Notes: generated by a model not told the origin, from the letters alone. 64,000 nucleotides of DNA from Streptomyces zhaozhouensis (GCF_900230195.1 NZ_OCNE01000007.1:1-64000), one strand, 5' to 3'; shown: positions 26,299 through 35,042, counted from the stretch's first letter. Numbers and translations: made by a program.

Positions 26299-27420
26299 CT
26301 ACGGGCGAGCCGCCGGAGCGCCGCCGGGCGCACGCCCGCCGGCGAGGGACGCGCGGAGCTCGGCGGCGGGGAACGGCGTGCGCTTGCTCCGGGTGAGGAG
26401 TCGGTGGTGGAAGTCGTCCAGGACCAGGGAGTGCGCCGCGTGCCGGTCGAGGAGCGCGCCGACGTCGGCCGGCACACCGTCGGGACGCCGCCCCGCCAGC
26501 CACGCGCGCAGGAAGTCCCGGTGTCCCTCATCGCCCCGGAGCGCGTCCGGCAGGTGGTGGCGGAGCAGTCGCCCCATCACGTAGGAGCGGTCGTACCCGA
26601 GGTGGTCGGTGAGGAAGTCGGCCTCCCGCGCGGAGAGTTCGAACTCGCGGCTCGACGCGAGGCCGAAGTCGGCGAAGTACACCCGCCGGCCGTCGGTGAG
26701 CAGATTGGCGAAGTGCGCGTCGAAGTGGACCAGTCCCCGCGCGCTCATGAACTCCGTTCCCCGCAGCAGCTCCTCCTCGACCCACCGGGGGGACGCCGCG
26801 TCCGGCCGGGCCGCGTCGCGCCGCTCGTCCAGCCAGCCGGCGAGCGTCCGGGGAACGTGTTCCAGGAAGAGCACTAGGCTGGAGGTGGAACGGCCGATGG
26901 CCTCCAGTCGGTCGCGCACCGCCGGCGAGCCGTCCCAGTGGGCGACGGCCCCGTCGACGCCCCCGAACTCGTCGGCGAAACCGGCGGGAGGACGGTCCGG
27001 CAGCACCCGCCAGTGGTGGAGAAGGGGGAACCCCCCGTACGCGTCCTCCAGGACCCAGCCCGTGGTCATGACGTGGGTGGCCAGCTCCCGCCAGGCGCCG
27101 AACCCCGCCGACCCCGCCCCGTACTGGTAGGGGAGCGGAAGCCCGAAGAGGTTCGCCGTCGACCGCAGATGCTCCGGCCGCAGCTCGACGTCCGTCAGGG
27201 GCACCCGTTTGACGAACACGGGCCGCCCCTCGACCTCCGTCTCCGCCGACCTGCCGCCGATACCGGAGCCCCGCCCCGGCGCGGCGGCCACCATCTCCGC
27301 GAGGCGCCGGTCGCCGCACAGCGCGAGCCTCGTTCCCACGGCCGTGTGCGCGGCCACCCGCGCCCTGAGCTCCGACGCGCTCTCGCCCTGAAGGGGCCCC
27401 CGCGGAACGTCCGTCGTCAT
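26299..27420 (-). CDS. Protein kinase-fold phosphotransferase
   Basis: The protein has 373 residues. VEGRPVFVKRVPLTD supplies the probable ATP-binding Lys, GLVHFDAHFANLLTDG is the catalytic loop (HxD...N) and VYFADFGLAS is the DFG motif. It belongs to the kinase-like superfamily that includes aminoglycoside and lipopolysaccharide kinases rather than to classic Hanks kinases. The start has no ribosome binding site. The substrate is unknown, and the neighbours give no pathway. It is convergent with the LysR-like gene, with only 37 bases between stops. Confidence 0.72.
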   Translation of the reverse strand: MTTDVPRGPLQGESASELRARVAAHTAVGTRLALCGDRRLAEMVAAAPGRGSGIGGRSAETEVEGRPVFVKRVPLTDVELRPEHLRSTANLFGLPLPYQYGAGSAGFGAWRELATHVMTTGWVLEDAYGGFPLLHHWRVLPDRPPAGFADEFGGVDGAVAHWDGSPAVRDRLEAIGRSTSSLVLFLEHVPRTLAGWLDERRDAARPDAASPRWVEEELLRGTEFMSARGLVHFDAHFANLLTDGRRVYFADFGLASSREFELSAREADFLTDHLGYDRSYVMGRLLRHHLPDALRGDEGHRDFLRAWLAGRRPDGVPADVGALLDRHAAHSLVLDDFHHRLLTRSKRTPFPAAELRASLAGGRAPGGAPAARP

Positions 27421-27617
27421 GCGTCGATCATGCCAGGGCGGGTCGGTTCACCGGTCCCGCCTGCCGCCGCTCCGCGCCGTCCGCTCCGCGCCGGCCGTCT
27501 GGCCGGCACACGTCCAGGTCCGCGAGGCGTCGTCCGCGACCGGTGGGGGCGCTGGGCGGGGCCTCGCTCCCTTTCTGGCAACGGCTGGGTTCCGTCTTCG
27601 ACAGGGGCGGGCGGGGC

Positions 27618-28058
27618 TCAGGGCCTCGGCCGGGCGTCGATCTCGGCGATCAGGGCCTCGACGCGGGCGCGGATCTCGTCGCGGATCGGGCGGACGGCCT
27701 CCACCCCCCGGCCGGCGGGGTCGTCCAGGGGCCAGTCGCGGTAGTGCCTGCCGGGGAAGACGGGGCAGGCGTCGCCGCAGCCCATGGTGATGACGTAGTC
27801 GGACGCCTGGACGGACGCGGGGGTGAGCGCCTTCGGCCGCCCGGCTGAGATGTCGACGCCCACTTCGCGCATCGCCTCCACGGCGGCGGGGTTGACGTGT
27901 GCGGCGGGCAGCGAGCCGGCGGAGCGGACCTCGACGCGGTCGCCGGCGAGGTGGGTGAGGAACCCGGCGGCCATCTGGGAGCGGCCGGCGTTGTGGACGC
28001 AGACGAACAGCACGGAGGCGATCGGCGCCGCCGGGCGCGGGACAGAGGGGGGCATCAC
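27618..28058 (-). CDS. arsC: Arsenate reductase, low-molecular-weight phosphatase type
   Basis: The protein has 146 residues. CVHNAGRSQ at 20-28 is the CX5R loop that binds arsenate. MGCGDACPVFPGRHYRDWPLDDPAG supplies two more Cys residues and the catalytic Asp-Pro. This is the thioredoxin- or mycothiol-coupled ArsC class. The GTG start has AAGGA 6 bases upstream; the ATG directly after it is equally possible. It is divergent from arsR across operator repeats and reduces As(V) to As(III) for export by Acr3. Confidence 0.92.
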   Translation of the reverse strand: MMPPSVPRPAAPIASVLFVCVHNAGRSQMAAGFLTHLAGDRVEVRSAGSLPAAHVNPAAVEAMREVGVDISAGRPKALTPASVQASDYVITMGCGDACPVFPGRHYRDWPLDDPAGRGVEAVRPIRDEIRARVEALIAEIDARPRP

Positions 28059-28085
28059 GCTCGTTCCTTAGCGGACTCGGTTTCG

Positions 28086-28158
28086 TATCAGCCCGTGCTG
28101 GCATCAGCCCAAGCTGATGTGAGAGTATCAGCGCATGTTGACATCAGTCGAGACTGAT
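28086..28158. promoter_or_regulatory. ArsR operator repeats, one inside the arsR coding region
   Basis: CATCAG-N6-CTGATG lies at 28102-28119, between arsC and arsR. A perfect dyad ATCAGTC-GA-GACTGAT lies at 28143-28158, covering codons 3-8 of arsR. Further ATCAG half-sites occur at about 28087 and 28127. Binding would block both divergent promoters and arsR elongation. Confidence 0.65.
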
Positions 28159-28449
28159 CTGTTGCGGGTGCTGGCCGACCCGCTCCGGCTGCGGATCGTG
28201 ACGCTGCTGGCGCGCGAGACGCTGTGTACCACGCACCTGGTGGAGGAGACCGGCGCGAAGCAGACGAACCTGTCCAACCACCTGCGGGTGCTGCGCGAGG
28301 CCGGGGTGGTGGAGACCGAGCCGTGCGGCCGGTTCACCTACTACAGGCTGCGGCCCGAGGGCATCGAGGCCCTGGCCGGGCAGTTCATGAACCTGGCCGC
28401 GACCGCCCGCGCCACCACGGAGAATAACCGGAAGCGAGCCTGCCCGTGA
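28135..28449 (+). CDS. arsR: ArsR-family arsenic-responsive repressor
   Basis: The protein has 104 residues. The winged helix is ETGAKQTNLSNHLRVLREAG followed by a beta-wing. Cys residues are at 31, 64 and 103. The classic CxC pair of ELCVCDL is reduced to one Cys (TLCTTHL), so the arsenite site must be built differently. The gene lies on its own operator repeats and overlaps the exporter gene by 4 bases (GTGA), so repressor and pump are co-translated. Confidence 0.9.
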   Translation: MLTSVETDLLRVLADPLRLRIVTLLARETLCTTHLVEETGAKQTNLSNHLRVLREAGVVETEPCGRFTYYRLRPEGIEALAGQFMNLAATARATTENNRKRACP

Positions 28450-29561
28450 CCACCGCCGAGACCCCGCCGGCCCCTGAGCGGGCCGCGGCCCCGGACGCCG
28501 ACGAGGCCGGGGTCGTCGCGAGGCTCTCCACGCTCGACCGCTTCCTGCCGGTGTGGATCATCGCCGCCATGGCCGCCGGCCTGTTCCTGGGGCGGGCCGT
28601 GGACGGGCTGGACGACGCCCTGGCCGACCTGGAGGTCGGTGGGATCTCCCTGCCCCTCGCGATCGGCCTGCTGGTCATGATGTACCCGGTGCTGGCCAAG
28701 GTGCGCTACGACGCGACCAGCCTGCGCACCGTCACCGGCGACCGCCGCCTGATGGCCCTGAGCCTGGTCATCAACTGGGTGCTGGGGCCGGCGGTGATGT
28801 TCGCCCTCGCGTGGATCTTCCTGCCCGACCTGCCGGAGTTCCGCACCGGGCTGATCATCGTCGGCCTGGCCCGCTGCATCGCCATGGTGATCATCTGGAA
28901 CGACCTCGCGTGCGGGGACCGGGAGGCCGCCGCCGTCCTGGTCGCCCTGAACTCCGTCTTCCAGGTCCTGGCGTTCGGCCTGCTGGGCTGGTTCTACCTC
29001 GACCTGCTGCCCGGCTGGCTGGGCCTCGGCGAGGGCGAGAACCTCGACATCTCCGCCGCCGAGATCGCCGTGAACGTCGTGGTCTTCCTCGGCGTGCCGC
29101 TGATCGCCGGCTTCGCCACCCGCCGCATCGGCGAGCAGCGTCTCGGGCGGGAACGCTACGAGACCAGGGTGCTGCCCCGGATCGGTCCCTGGGCCCTGTA
29201 CGGGCTGCTGTTCACCATCGTGCTGCTCTTCGCCCTCCAGGGTGACGCCATCACCTCCGCGCCCTGGGACGTCGCCCGGATCGCGCTGCCGCTGCTGGTC
29301 TACTTCGTGGTCATGTGGTGCGGCTCCTACGCCCTGGGGCGAGCCGTCGGGCTGTCGTACGCGCGCACCGCCACGCTCGCCTTCACCGCCGCCGGCAACA
29401 ACTTCGAGCTTGCCATCGCCGTGGCCATCGGCACCTTCGGCGTCACCAGCGGCCAGGCCCTGGCCGGTGTCGTGGGCCCGCTCATCGAGGTACCCGTCCT
29501 GGTCGCGCTGGTGTACGTCTCGCTCGCCCTGAGGCGCCGGTCCCCCGTCGTACGGGACTGA
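28446..29561 (+). CDS. acr3: Arsenite efflux permease, Acr3 family
   Basis: The protein has 371 residues with ten hydrophobic helices. GLARCIAMVIIWNDLACGD carries the conserved Cys needed for arsenite transport, and TAAGNNFELAIAVAIGTFG is the second signature. It is an As(III)/H+ antiporter in the membrane. It overlaps arsR by 4 bases. Confidence 0.93.
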   Translation: MTTAETPPAPERAAAPDADEAGVVARLSTLDRFLPVWIIAAMAAGLFLGRAVDGLDDALADLEVGGISLPLAIGLLVMMYPVLAKVRYDATSLRTVTGDRRLMALSLVINWVLGPAVMFALAWIFLPDLPEFRTGLIIVGLARCIAMVIIWNDLACGDREAAAVLVALNSVFQVLAFGLLGWFYLDLLPGWLGLGEGENLDISAAEIAVNVVVFLGVPLIAGFATRRIGEQRLGRERYETRVLPRIGPWALYGLLFTIVLLFALQGDAITSAPWDVARIALPLLVYFVVMWCGSYALGRAVGLSYARTATLAFTAAGNNFELAIAVAIGTFGVTSGQALAGVVGPLIEVPVLVALVYVSLALRRRSPVVRD

Positions 29562-29586
29562 CGCGCGTGCGTCGGTCCACGCGGCG

Positions 29587-30102
29587 TCAGTCGAGGGTCG
29601 GGCTGCGGCGCTCGATCAGCAGGACGTCGCGCCAGACGCCGTGGTGGCGGCCGAGGCGTTCACGGCGGCCGACGACGTGGAACCCGGCCCGGGAGTGGAC
29701 GGCGAGGCTGGCGGTGTTCTCCGGGAAGATCCCGGCCTGGATCGTCCAGATCCCCGCCGCCTCGGTCGAGGCGATCAGCGCCCCGAGCAGCGCGCCCGCC
29801 ACGCCCCGGCCGCGGGCGTCGGGGCGGACGTAGACGGAGTGCTCCACCACGCCGGCGTAGGCGGGGCGGGACGACACGGGGCCGGCGGCGATCCAGCCCA
29901 GGACCAGGGCGTGGGCGTCGTCGAGCGCCACGAAGCGGTGGTCCGGCAGTTTCCCGGCGTCGAAGGCCGCCCAGGGGGGCGCGGCGGTCTCGAAGGTGGC
30001 GTCACCCTCGTCGATCCCGGCCTGGTAGATGGTCAGTACCTCGTCGGCGTGGCGGGACGTCATCGGAGCGATGGCGGCCCCGGGGGCGCTGCGGCGGTTC
30101 AT
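29587..30102 (-). CDS. GNAT acetyltransferase, probable ArsN-type (arsinothricin resistance)
   Basis: The protein has 171 residues and resembles phosphinothricin acetyltransferases: IYQAGIDEGDATFETAAPPW, VEHSVYVRPDARGRGVAGAL (acetyl-CoA loop) and GIFPENTASLAVHSRAGFHVVG. ArsN1 enzymes of this branch acetylate arsinothricin, an arsenic antibiotic, and occur in ars loci. The start ATG has AGGAG 7 bases upstream. The gene is overlapped by about 100 bases by the flavoprotein gene upstream on the same strand. Its position in an ars locus favours ArsN over a general phosphinothricin-type enzyme. Confidence 0.75.
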   Translation of the reverse strand: MNRRSAPGAAIAPMTSRHADEVLTIYQAGIDEGDATFETAAPPWAAFDAGKLPDHRFVALDDAHALVLGWIAAGPVSSRPAYAGVVEHSVYVRPDARGRGVAGALLGALIASTEAAGIWTIQAGIFPENTASLAVHSRAGFHVVGRRERLGRHHGVWRDVLLIERRSPTLD

Positions 30103-31204
30103 GCGAAGGCTCCTGGTCGGCCGGGGAGGTGGCGGAAGGGGGGCGGCGCCCGCGCGGGGCGGCGCGCCGCAGCCGGGTGAGCACATACTTTGCGTCACGG
30201 GCGGCGCCACGCAGGGAGTTGGAGGCGAAGCCGCGCTGGAACTCGATGCCGACGTAGCCCAGTCCGGGGACGGTGGTGGACACGCCGAGGCGCTGCAGGG
30301 GCCGGTGTCGGTCGTCGAGTGCGGGGGTGCCGGTGAGATAGGGGTAGCGGTGGCGGTAGCCGGTCGCCCAGATGACCGCGTCGACCGTTTCCCGGGTGCC
30401 GTCGGCCCAGATCACGCCTTCCTCGGTGAGGGCGTTGAACATCTCCCGCCGGTCCACGCCGCCCTTCTCCAGGGCGTTCCGGTAGGTGCCGTCGTCCAGG
30501 ACGGAGACCGGCAGCCTGGCCAGTTGCCGTCGTATGGGGGCGATGTCCAGGCCGGTGTACCGGGTCCACCAGTGGATGTCCCGGCCGAGTACGCGTTGTG
30601 CCATCCATCGCACGGGGGCGCGGGAGGCCAGGGTGACGCGGGCGAGCGGCGCGAGGTCGGCGGCGATCTGGATCGCGGAGTTTCCCGCCCCCACCACGAG
30701 CACCCGTGCGCCCTCGAAGTCCACGGGGGAGCGGTAGTCGGCGGAGTGGAGCTGCCTGCCCGCGTAGCTTCGGCGGCCTGGCAGATCGGGGGAGTGGGGG
30801 TGTGTGAAGGCGCCGGAGGCGGCGACCACGGCCCGCGCCGACCACTGTTCGCCGTTCCCGGTCTCCACGGTGAACGCGTCCCCGCTGGTGGGCCGTACCG
30901 CGGTGACGGGGGCGTGGGTGCGGATGTCGGCGTCCAGGCTCTTGGCGACGGTACGGAGGTAGTCGGCGACCTCGTCCCGCGTGGGGTAGCGGTCGGGGTC
31001 GCCGGGGAAGGGGTGGCCGGGCAGCGCGGAGTACCGGGCCGGGGAGAACAGGGTCAGGCTGTCGTAGTACGACGGCCACGCCCCGGCCGTGTCGCCGCCC
31101 GCCTCCAACACCAGCGGCCGGGACCAGCCGGTGCGGGCGGCGACGGCGGCCGTGGACAGTCCGGACTGCCCGGCGCCTATGACGAGGAGGTCAACGTGTT
31201 CCAT
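30002..31204 (-). CDS. ArsO-like flavin monooxygenase of the ars locus
   Basis: The protein has 400 residues with two dinucleotide-binding motifs: VIGAGQSGLSTAA at the N-terminus for FAD and VVGAGNSAIQIAADLAP for NAD(P)H. DAVIWATGYRHRYPYL is the conserved C-terminal motif of this class. Related flavoproteins named ArsO occur in Streptomyces ars operons; the chemistry is not settled. The last 55 residues are Arg/Pro-rich and lie over the start of the acetyltransferase gene. They look like read-through after loss of an earlier stop. It lies downstream of the second arsR on the same strand. Confidence 0.8.
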   Translation of the reverse strand: MEHVDLLVIGAGQSGLSTAAVAARTGWSRPLVLEAGGDTAGAWPSYYDSLTLFSPARYSALPGHPFPGDPDRYPTRDEVADYLRTVAKSLDADIRTHAPVTAVRPTSGDAFTVETGNGEQWSARAVVAASGAFTHPHSPDLPGRRSYAGRQLHSADYRSPVDFEGARVLVVGAGNSAIQIAADLAPLARVTLASRAPVRWMAQRVLGRDIHWWTRYTGLDIAPIRRQLARLPVSVLDDGTYRNALEKGGVDRREMFNALTEEGVIWADGTRETVDAVIWATGYRHRYPYLTGTPALDDRHRPLQRLGVSTTVPGLGYVGIEFQRGFASNSLRGAARDAKYVLTRLRRAAPRGRRPPSATSPADQEPSHEPPQRPRGRHRSDDVPPRRRGTDHLPGRDRRG

Positions 31205-31334
31205 GGGGACGGCTCCCGCCGTAAAGAGTGCGTTGGTGAGGAAGGGCCGAGATCGCGGAGCCCGGGCCCCCGGGCCGAGAGGGTCGGGAACGCGGCCGGG
31301 TGCGGCCGGTCGAGCGGAAGGCGGCCGGCGGTCG

Positions 31335-31709
31335 TCAGTCCGTGGTGCGCAGGTCGAGCATGGCGGACATCGCGGCCACCACCGCGGGGGCGACGGCGTA
31401 GTAGACCCAGGTGCCACGGCGTTCGGAGGTGAGCAGTCCGGCCTCCCGCAGCTTTTTCAGATGGTGGCTGACGGTGGGCTGGGAGACGCCGACGTCGGCG
31501 ATGTCGCACACGCACGCCTCGCCTCCGGGGTGGGAGGCCACCTTGGAGAACAGCCGCAGCCGCACCGGGTCGGACAGCGCCTTGAACATGGCGGCCATCC
31601 GTTCCGCGTCCTGTGCCGACAACTCCCCGGCCGTCAACGGCGGGCAGCACGGCGCCACCGCGTCGTCCCCGCCGAGAACCGGCGGCTCCACCGCGCTCTG
31701 TTTCGACAT
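31335..31709 (-). CDS. arsR: Second ArsR-family repressor
   Basis: The protein has 124 residues. ACVCDIADVGVSQPTVSHHLKKL contains the classic CxC arsenite site (Cys66, Cys68) on the recognition helix. A Cys pair at 21-22 lies in the N-terminal arm. It differs from the first ArsR in its metal site. It is divergent from the flavoprotein at 31792 across a dyad operator, and upstream of the ArsO-like and ArsN-like genes, which probably form its operon. Confidence 0.9.
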   Translation of the reverse strand: MSKQSAVEPPVLGGDDAVAPCCPPLTAGELSAQDAERMAAMFKALSDPVRLRLFSKVASHPGGEACVCDIADVGVSQPTVSHHLKKLREAGLLTSERRGTWVYYAVAPAVVAAMSAMLDLRTTD

Positions 31710-31756
31710 GGTTCTATATTGACGTCCGCCGATGCCGCATGGCAAGCTCCAGGATA

Positions 31757-31770
31757 TCGACGAACGTCGA
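31757..31770. promoter_or_regulatory. Probable ArsR2 operator
   Basis: TCGACG-AA-CGTCGA is a perfect dyad in the 82-base region between arsR2 and the divergent flavoprotein gene. The flanking GATA and AAAC extend it imperfectly. It lies 21 bases before the flavoprotein start, where bound repressor would block initiation. Confidence 0.55.
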
Positions 31771-31791
31771 AACAGTGAGGGAGCGCAGACC

Positions 31792-33147
31792 ATGCCGAAG
31801 CCCGCAGGCCCGCCCGTCGCCGTCATCGGCGCCGGACCCGTCGGCCTCGCCGCCGCCGCCCACCTGATCGAGCGCGGCATCCCGCCGCTGGTCCTGGAAC
31901 GCGGCGGGCGCGCGGGCGCCGCGGTGCGCGAGTGGGGGCACGTGCGCCTGTTCTCCACCTGGGCCGAACTCCTCGACCCGGCAGCCGAGAAGCTGCTGGC
32001 CCCGACCGGCTGGGTCCGCCCCGACCCGAGCGCCTACCCGACCGGCGCCCAGTGGGCGGGGGACTACCTCCAGCCGCTGGCCGACGCCCTCGGCGAACGC
32101 GTCCGCTACGGCACCACCGTCACCGGCGTGGCCCGCGCCGGACGCGACCGCGTGGTCGACTCCGGCCGCGACGCCCAGCCGTTCACCCTGCACCTGACCA
32201 CCGCCGACGCGGCAGAGGAACGACTCGACGCCCGCGCCGTCATCGACGCCTCCGGCACCTACGCCACCCCCAACCCCCTGGGCGCAGACGGCTACCCCGC
32301 CGCCGGCGAGCGCGCCCTGGCCGCCCGGGGCCTCGTCACCTACCGCGTCCCCGACCTCCACGACCCGACCGTCCGCGCCTCGTTCGCCGGCAGGCGCACC
32401 GCCGTGGTCGGCACCGGGGCCTCCGCCTTCACCGCCCTCGCCGGCCTGGCGGACCTCGCCAGGACCGAACCGGGCACCCACACCGTGTGGGTGGCGCGCC
32501 GCGGCGTCTCCGACGCCACCTTCGGCGGTGGCACCGCCGACCAGCTCCCCGCCCGCGGCGCCCTCGGCCTGGCCGCCAGAGCCGCCGTCGACGACGGGCA
32601 CGCCGACGCGGTCACCGGCTTCCGCACCGCCGCCGTCGAACGCCACGCGGACGGGACGGTGCTGGTCGCCGACGACGGCCGCCGCACCCCACCCGTCGAC
32701 CACGTCGTCGTGCTCACCGGACTGCGCCCCGACCTCACCTTCCTCTCCGAGGTGCGCCTCGGACTGGACGAACGCCTCTCCGCCCCCGTGCGGCTGGCGC
32801 CGCTGATCGACCCCAACCAGCACTCCTGCGGCACCGTCTACCCCCACGGCGTCGACGAGCTCTCCCATCCGGAAGAGGGCTTCTTCCTCGCCGGGACGAA
32901 GTCCTACGGCCGCGCCCCCACCTTCCTCGCCCTGACCGGCTACGAGCAGGTCCGCTCCCTCGCGGCCGCCCTCGCCGGCGACACGGAGGCCGCACGGCGC
33001 GTCGCGCTCACCCTCCCGGAGACCGGCGTCTGCGGAGGCGCCGGACTCTTCGACCAGGCCGCCCCCACCGCCACCGGCGACGGCTGCCGCGCCCCCGCGC
33101 GGCCGGGGCGGCCGGCCCAGGCCGCTGACCCGTGCTGCCAGGGGTGA
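31792..33147 (+). CDS. FAD/NAD(P)-binding oxidoreductase of the ars locus
   Basis: The protein has 451 residues. VAVIGAGPVGLAAAAHLIERG binds FAD and AVVGTGASAFTALAGLADL binds NAD(P). The middle and end carry VDHVVVLTGLRPDLTFL and EEGFFLAGTKSYGRAPTFLA. The C-terminus ends in CCQG, with other Cys residues in NQHSCGTVY, TGVCGG and GDGC, suggesting soft-metal binding. It is a distinct family from the ArsO-like protein. The ATG is chosen for GAGGGAG 8 bases upstream. Its divergent placement from arsR2 makes it an arsenic-induced enzyme; the reaction is unknown. Confidence 0.78.
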   Translation: MPKPAGPPVAVIGAGPVGLAAAAHLIERGIPPLVLERGGRAGAAVREWGHVRLFSTWAELLDPAAEKLLAPTGWVRPDPSAYPTGAQWAGDYLQPLADALGERVRYGTTVTGVARAGRDRVVDSGRDAQPFTLHLTTADAAEERLDARAVIDASGTYATPNPLGADGYPAAGERALAARGLVTYRVPDLHDPTVRASFAGRRTAVVGTGASAFTALAGLADLARTEPGTHTVWVARRGVSDATFGGGTADQLPARGALGLAARAAVDDGHADAVTGFRTAAVERHADGTVLVADDGRRTPPVDHVVVLTGLRPDLTFLSEVRLGLDERLSAPVRLAPLIDPNQHSCGTVYPHGVDELSHPEEGFFLAGTKSYGRAPTFLALTGYEQVRSLAAALAGDTEAARRVALTLPETGVCGGAGLFDQAAPTATGDGCRAPARPGRPAQAADPCCQG

Positions 33148-33150
33148 TCG

Positions 33151-33170
33151 GGGCCGGGCTTTCCCGGCCC
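33151..33170 (+). terminator. Terminator after the ars flavoprotein gene
   Basis: GGGCCGGG (33151-33158) pairs with CCCGGCCC (33163-33170) around CTTT, 4 bases after the stop codon. Confidence 0.7.
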
Positions 33171-33219
33171 GCCGCCCCCGGACCGCGGGCGCCGTGCCCG
33201 GCCCGGGGGCGGCGCCGGT

Positions 33220-34176
33220 TCACCACCGGGCGACGACCGGGGTGTCCGGTGCGCGCTGGCGCCACGCCTCGGCGAGGCGGGTGAGGCGGGCGGGGGCGGC
33301 GATGCCGCGCACGGTCGCGATCCTCCCGGCCACGAGGTCGAACGTCACCGCGCCGACGACCGTGCCGTCCGGCACGAAGAGGAGGGCGGGAGCGCCGTTG
33401 ACGAGGGCGTAGTGGACGGCGGAGACCCCGCCGGCGAGCCGCTGCTTCGCGGGCGTGGGCCGGAAGCCGGACCGCGCGACGGCCGCGACGCGCTGCGGGG
33501 TGCTGTACCGCAGCAGCCTCGCGGACAGCCCGGCGCCGTCGGAGACGGCGGTCGCGTCGTCGGTGAGCAGCGCCACCAGGCGTTCGGTGCGGCCCGACAC
33601 GGCGGCGTCGAAGAACTCCTCGACGACCCTGCGGGCCGACGCCGGGTCGACCTCACCGCCGGGGCGCGCGACGGTGACACGGCGCCGGGCGCGGTGGAGG
33701 TGCTGCTGGCTGGCGGAATCGGTGATGTCGAGGATCCCGGCGATCTCGGCGTGGCTGTGGGAGAACGCCTCGCGCAGGACGTAGACGGCGCGCTCCAGCG
33801 GAGACAGACGTTCCATCAGGGTCAGCACGGCCAGGGAGACCGACTCGCGCTGCTCGAACGTGTCGGCCGGTCCGAGCAGGGGGTCGCCGTCGAGCAGCGG
33901 CTCCGGCAGCCAGGCGCCGACGGCGCGTTCGTGGCGGGCCCGCGCCGAACGGAGCCGGTCGAGGCACAGGTGGGTGACCACCTTGGTCAGCCACGCCTCC
34001 GGCACCCTGATCCGCCGCCGGTCGGCGGCCTGCCAGCGCAGGAACGCGTCCTGCACGGCGTCCTCCGCGTCGGCGGCGGAGCCGAGCAGCCGGTACGCCA
34101 GGGAGGCCAACCGGTCCCGGCTGGCCTCGAACCGGCTGACCTCGAAGCGGTCGTCGGCGGCGGAGTCCACGCGCAT
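33220..34176 (-). CDS. SigJ-like ECF sigma factor with SnoaL-like C-terminal domain
   Basis: The protein has 318 residues. Region 2 (LASLAYRLLGSAADAEDAVQDAFLRW) and region 4 (LSPLERAVYVLREAFSHSHAEIAGIL) are intact. Residues about 195-310 form a SnoaL-like domain, as in the SigJ/ECF41 type, where it acts in cis as the regulator in place of an anti-sigma factor. The ATG lies 4 bases after the stop of the upstream oxidoreductase remnant, so the two were co-translated. Such sigma factors usually pair with an oxidoreductase gene, which is damaged here. Confidence 0.87.
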   Translation of the reverse strand: MRVDSAADDRFEVSRFEASRDRLASLAYRLLGSAADAEDAVQDAFLRWQAADRRRIRVPEAWLTKVVTHLCLDRLRSARARHERAVGAWLPEPLLDGDPLLGPADTFEQRESVSLAVLTLMERLSPLERAVYVLREAFSHSHAEIAGILDITDSASQQHLHRARRRVTVARPGGEVDPASARRVVEEFFDAAVSGRTERLVALLTDDATAVSDGAGLSARLLRYSTPQRVAAVARSGFRPTPAKQRLAGGVSAVHYALVNGAPALLFVPDGTVVGAVTFDLVAGRIATVRGIAAPARLTRLAEAWRQRAPDTPVVARW

Positions 34177-34180
34177 CACC

Positions 34181-34753
34181 CTAACGAGACGGCCGCGACG
34201 CCGCGTTCGCCGCGGAGGCGTCGGACGCGACCACCGGGTGGCGCCTGCGCCGGGGCAGGCCGAAGGTCGGGTGCGAGGTGGTCCACAGCGACGTCCTCAG
34301 GATGCCCGCGAACTCGTTCCGCTCGCCCAGAGCGTCCAGGCGCTCGCGCAGGCGCGACGCCGCCGGGCGGCTGGTGACATGGAAGGCGTGCTCGGCCACG
34401 CCGGGGACGCCGTGGTCGGCGACGCGGCTGCCGAGCGCGTACAGGAGGGTGTCGTAGCCGAGTTCGCCGCCCCCGTCGGCGTCGGCGACGGTGACGACCC
34501 GCCGCTCGGGGGCGACGGCGGTGACCCGGGCCAGGCGCAGTCGTATCCCCGTGCCCGCGAAGACGTCGGTGAGCCGTGGAGCCTCGATCGTCCGACCGGC
34601 CGCGAACTGGTGCAGCCGCATCCGCTGGACGAACTCCGGCTCGGCGTTGACCACGGTGATCTCGGTGCCCGCGGGGGAGAGCCGACGGGCCAGGGTCCCG
34701 GCCGCGTAGGCCCCGGCGTAGCCGGCGCCGAGAACGACGATGCGGTGCTTCAT
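34181..34753 (-). pseudogene. FAD-dependent NADH dehydrogenase-like protein with large internal deletion
   Basis: The frame is open for 190 codons, about half of the usual 390 or so. The N-terminal part is normal (MKHRIVVLGAGYAGAYAAG, FAGTGIRLRLARVTAV, YDTLLYALGSRVADHGVPG) up to RLRERLDALGE near base 34325. The end, LWTTSHPTFGLPRRRR, is the expected C-terminus of the family. The central NAD-binding half is missing in frame. It has FAD-binding sequence but cannot be a complete enzyme. It is translationally linked to the SigJ-like gene. Confidence 0.7.
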
Positions 34754-35042
34754 GGGTGCTCCTGTCGGTGTGTGAGCTTGCTGGCGGTCCTGCTGTCGGT
34801 GACCTGAGCGGGACAGCGCCCCGATTCCTGACAGAAGCGGCATGTGACGTGCGTCACGGGAGGGGTCATGCGCCCGGGTGCGGCCCGCCGGGCCGTCACC
34901 AAGCCGCATCCACGGACGAGTTGGTCACCGGGCGGAACGCGTCGGGCGTCGCCGCCGGCCCGCGCGCGGCGCCACGGATCGCGGCCCTGACCTGGCCGCG
35001 TTCACGGTTGCCGGCCGTCACGGTGTGCGACAGGATGGCGCC

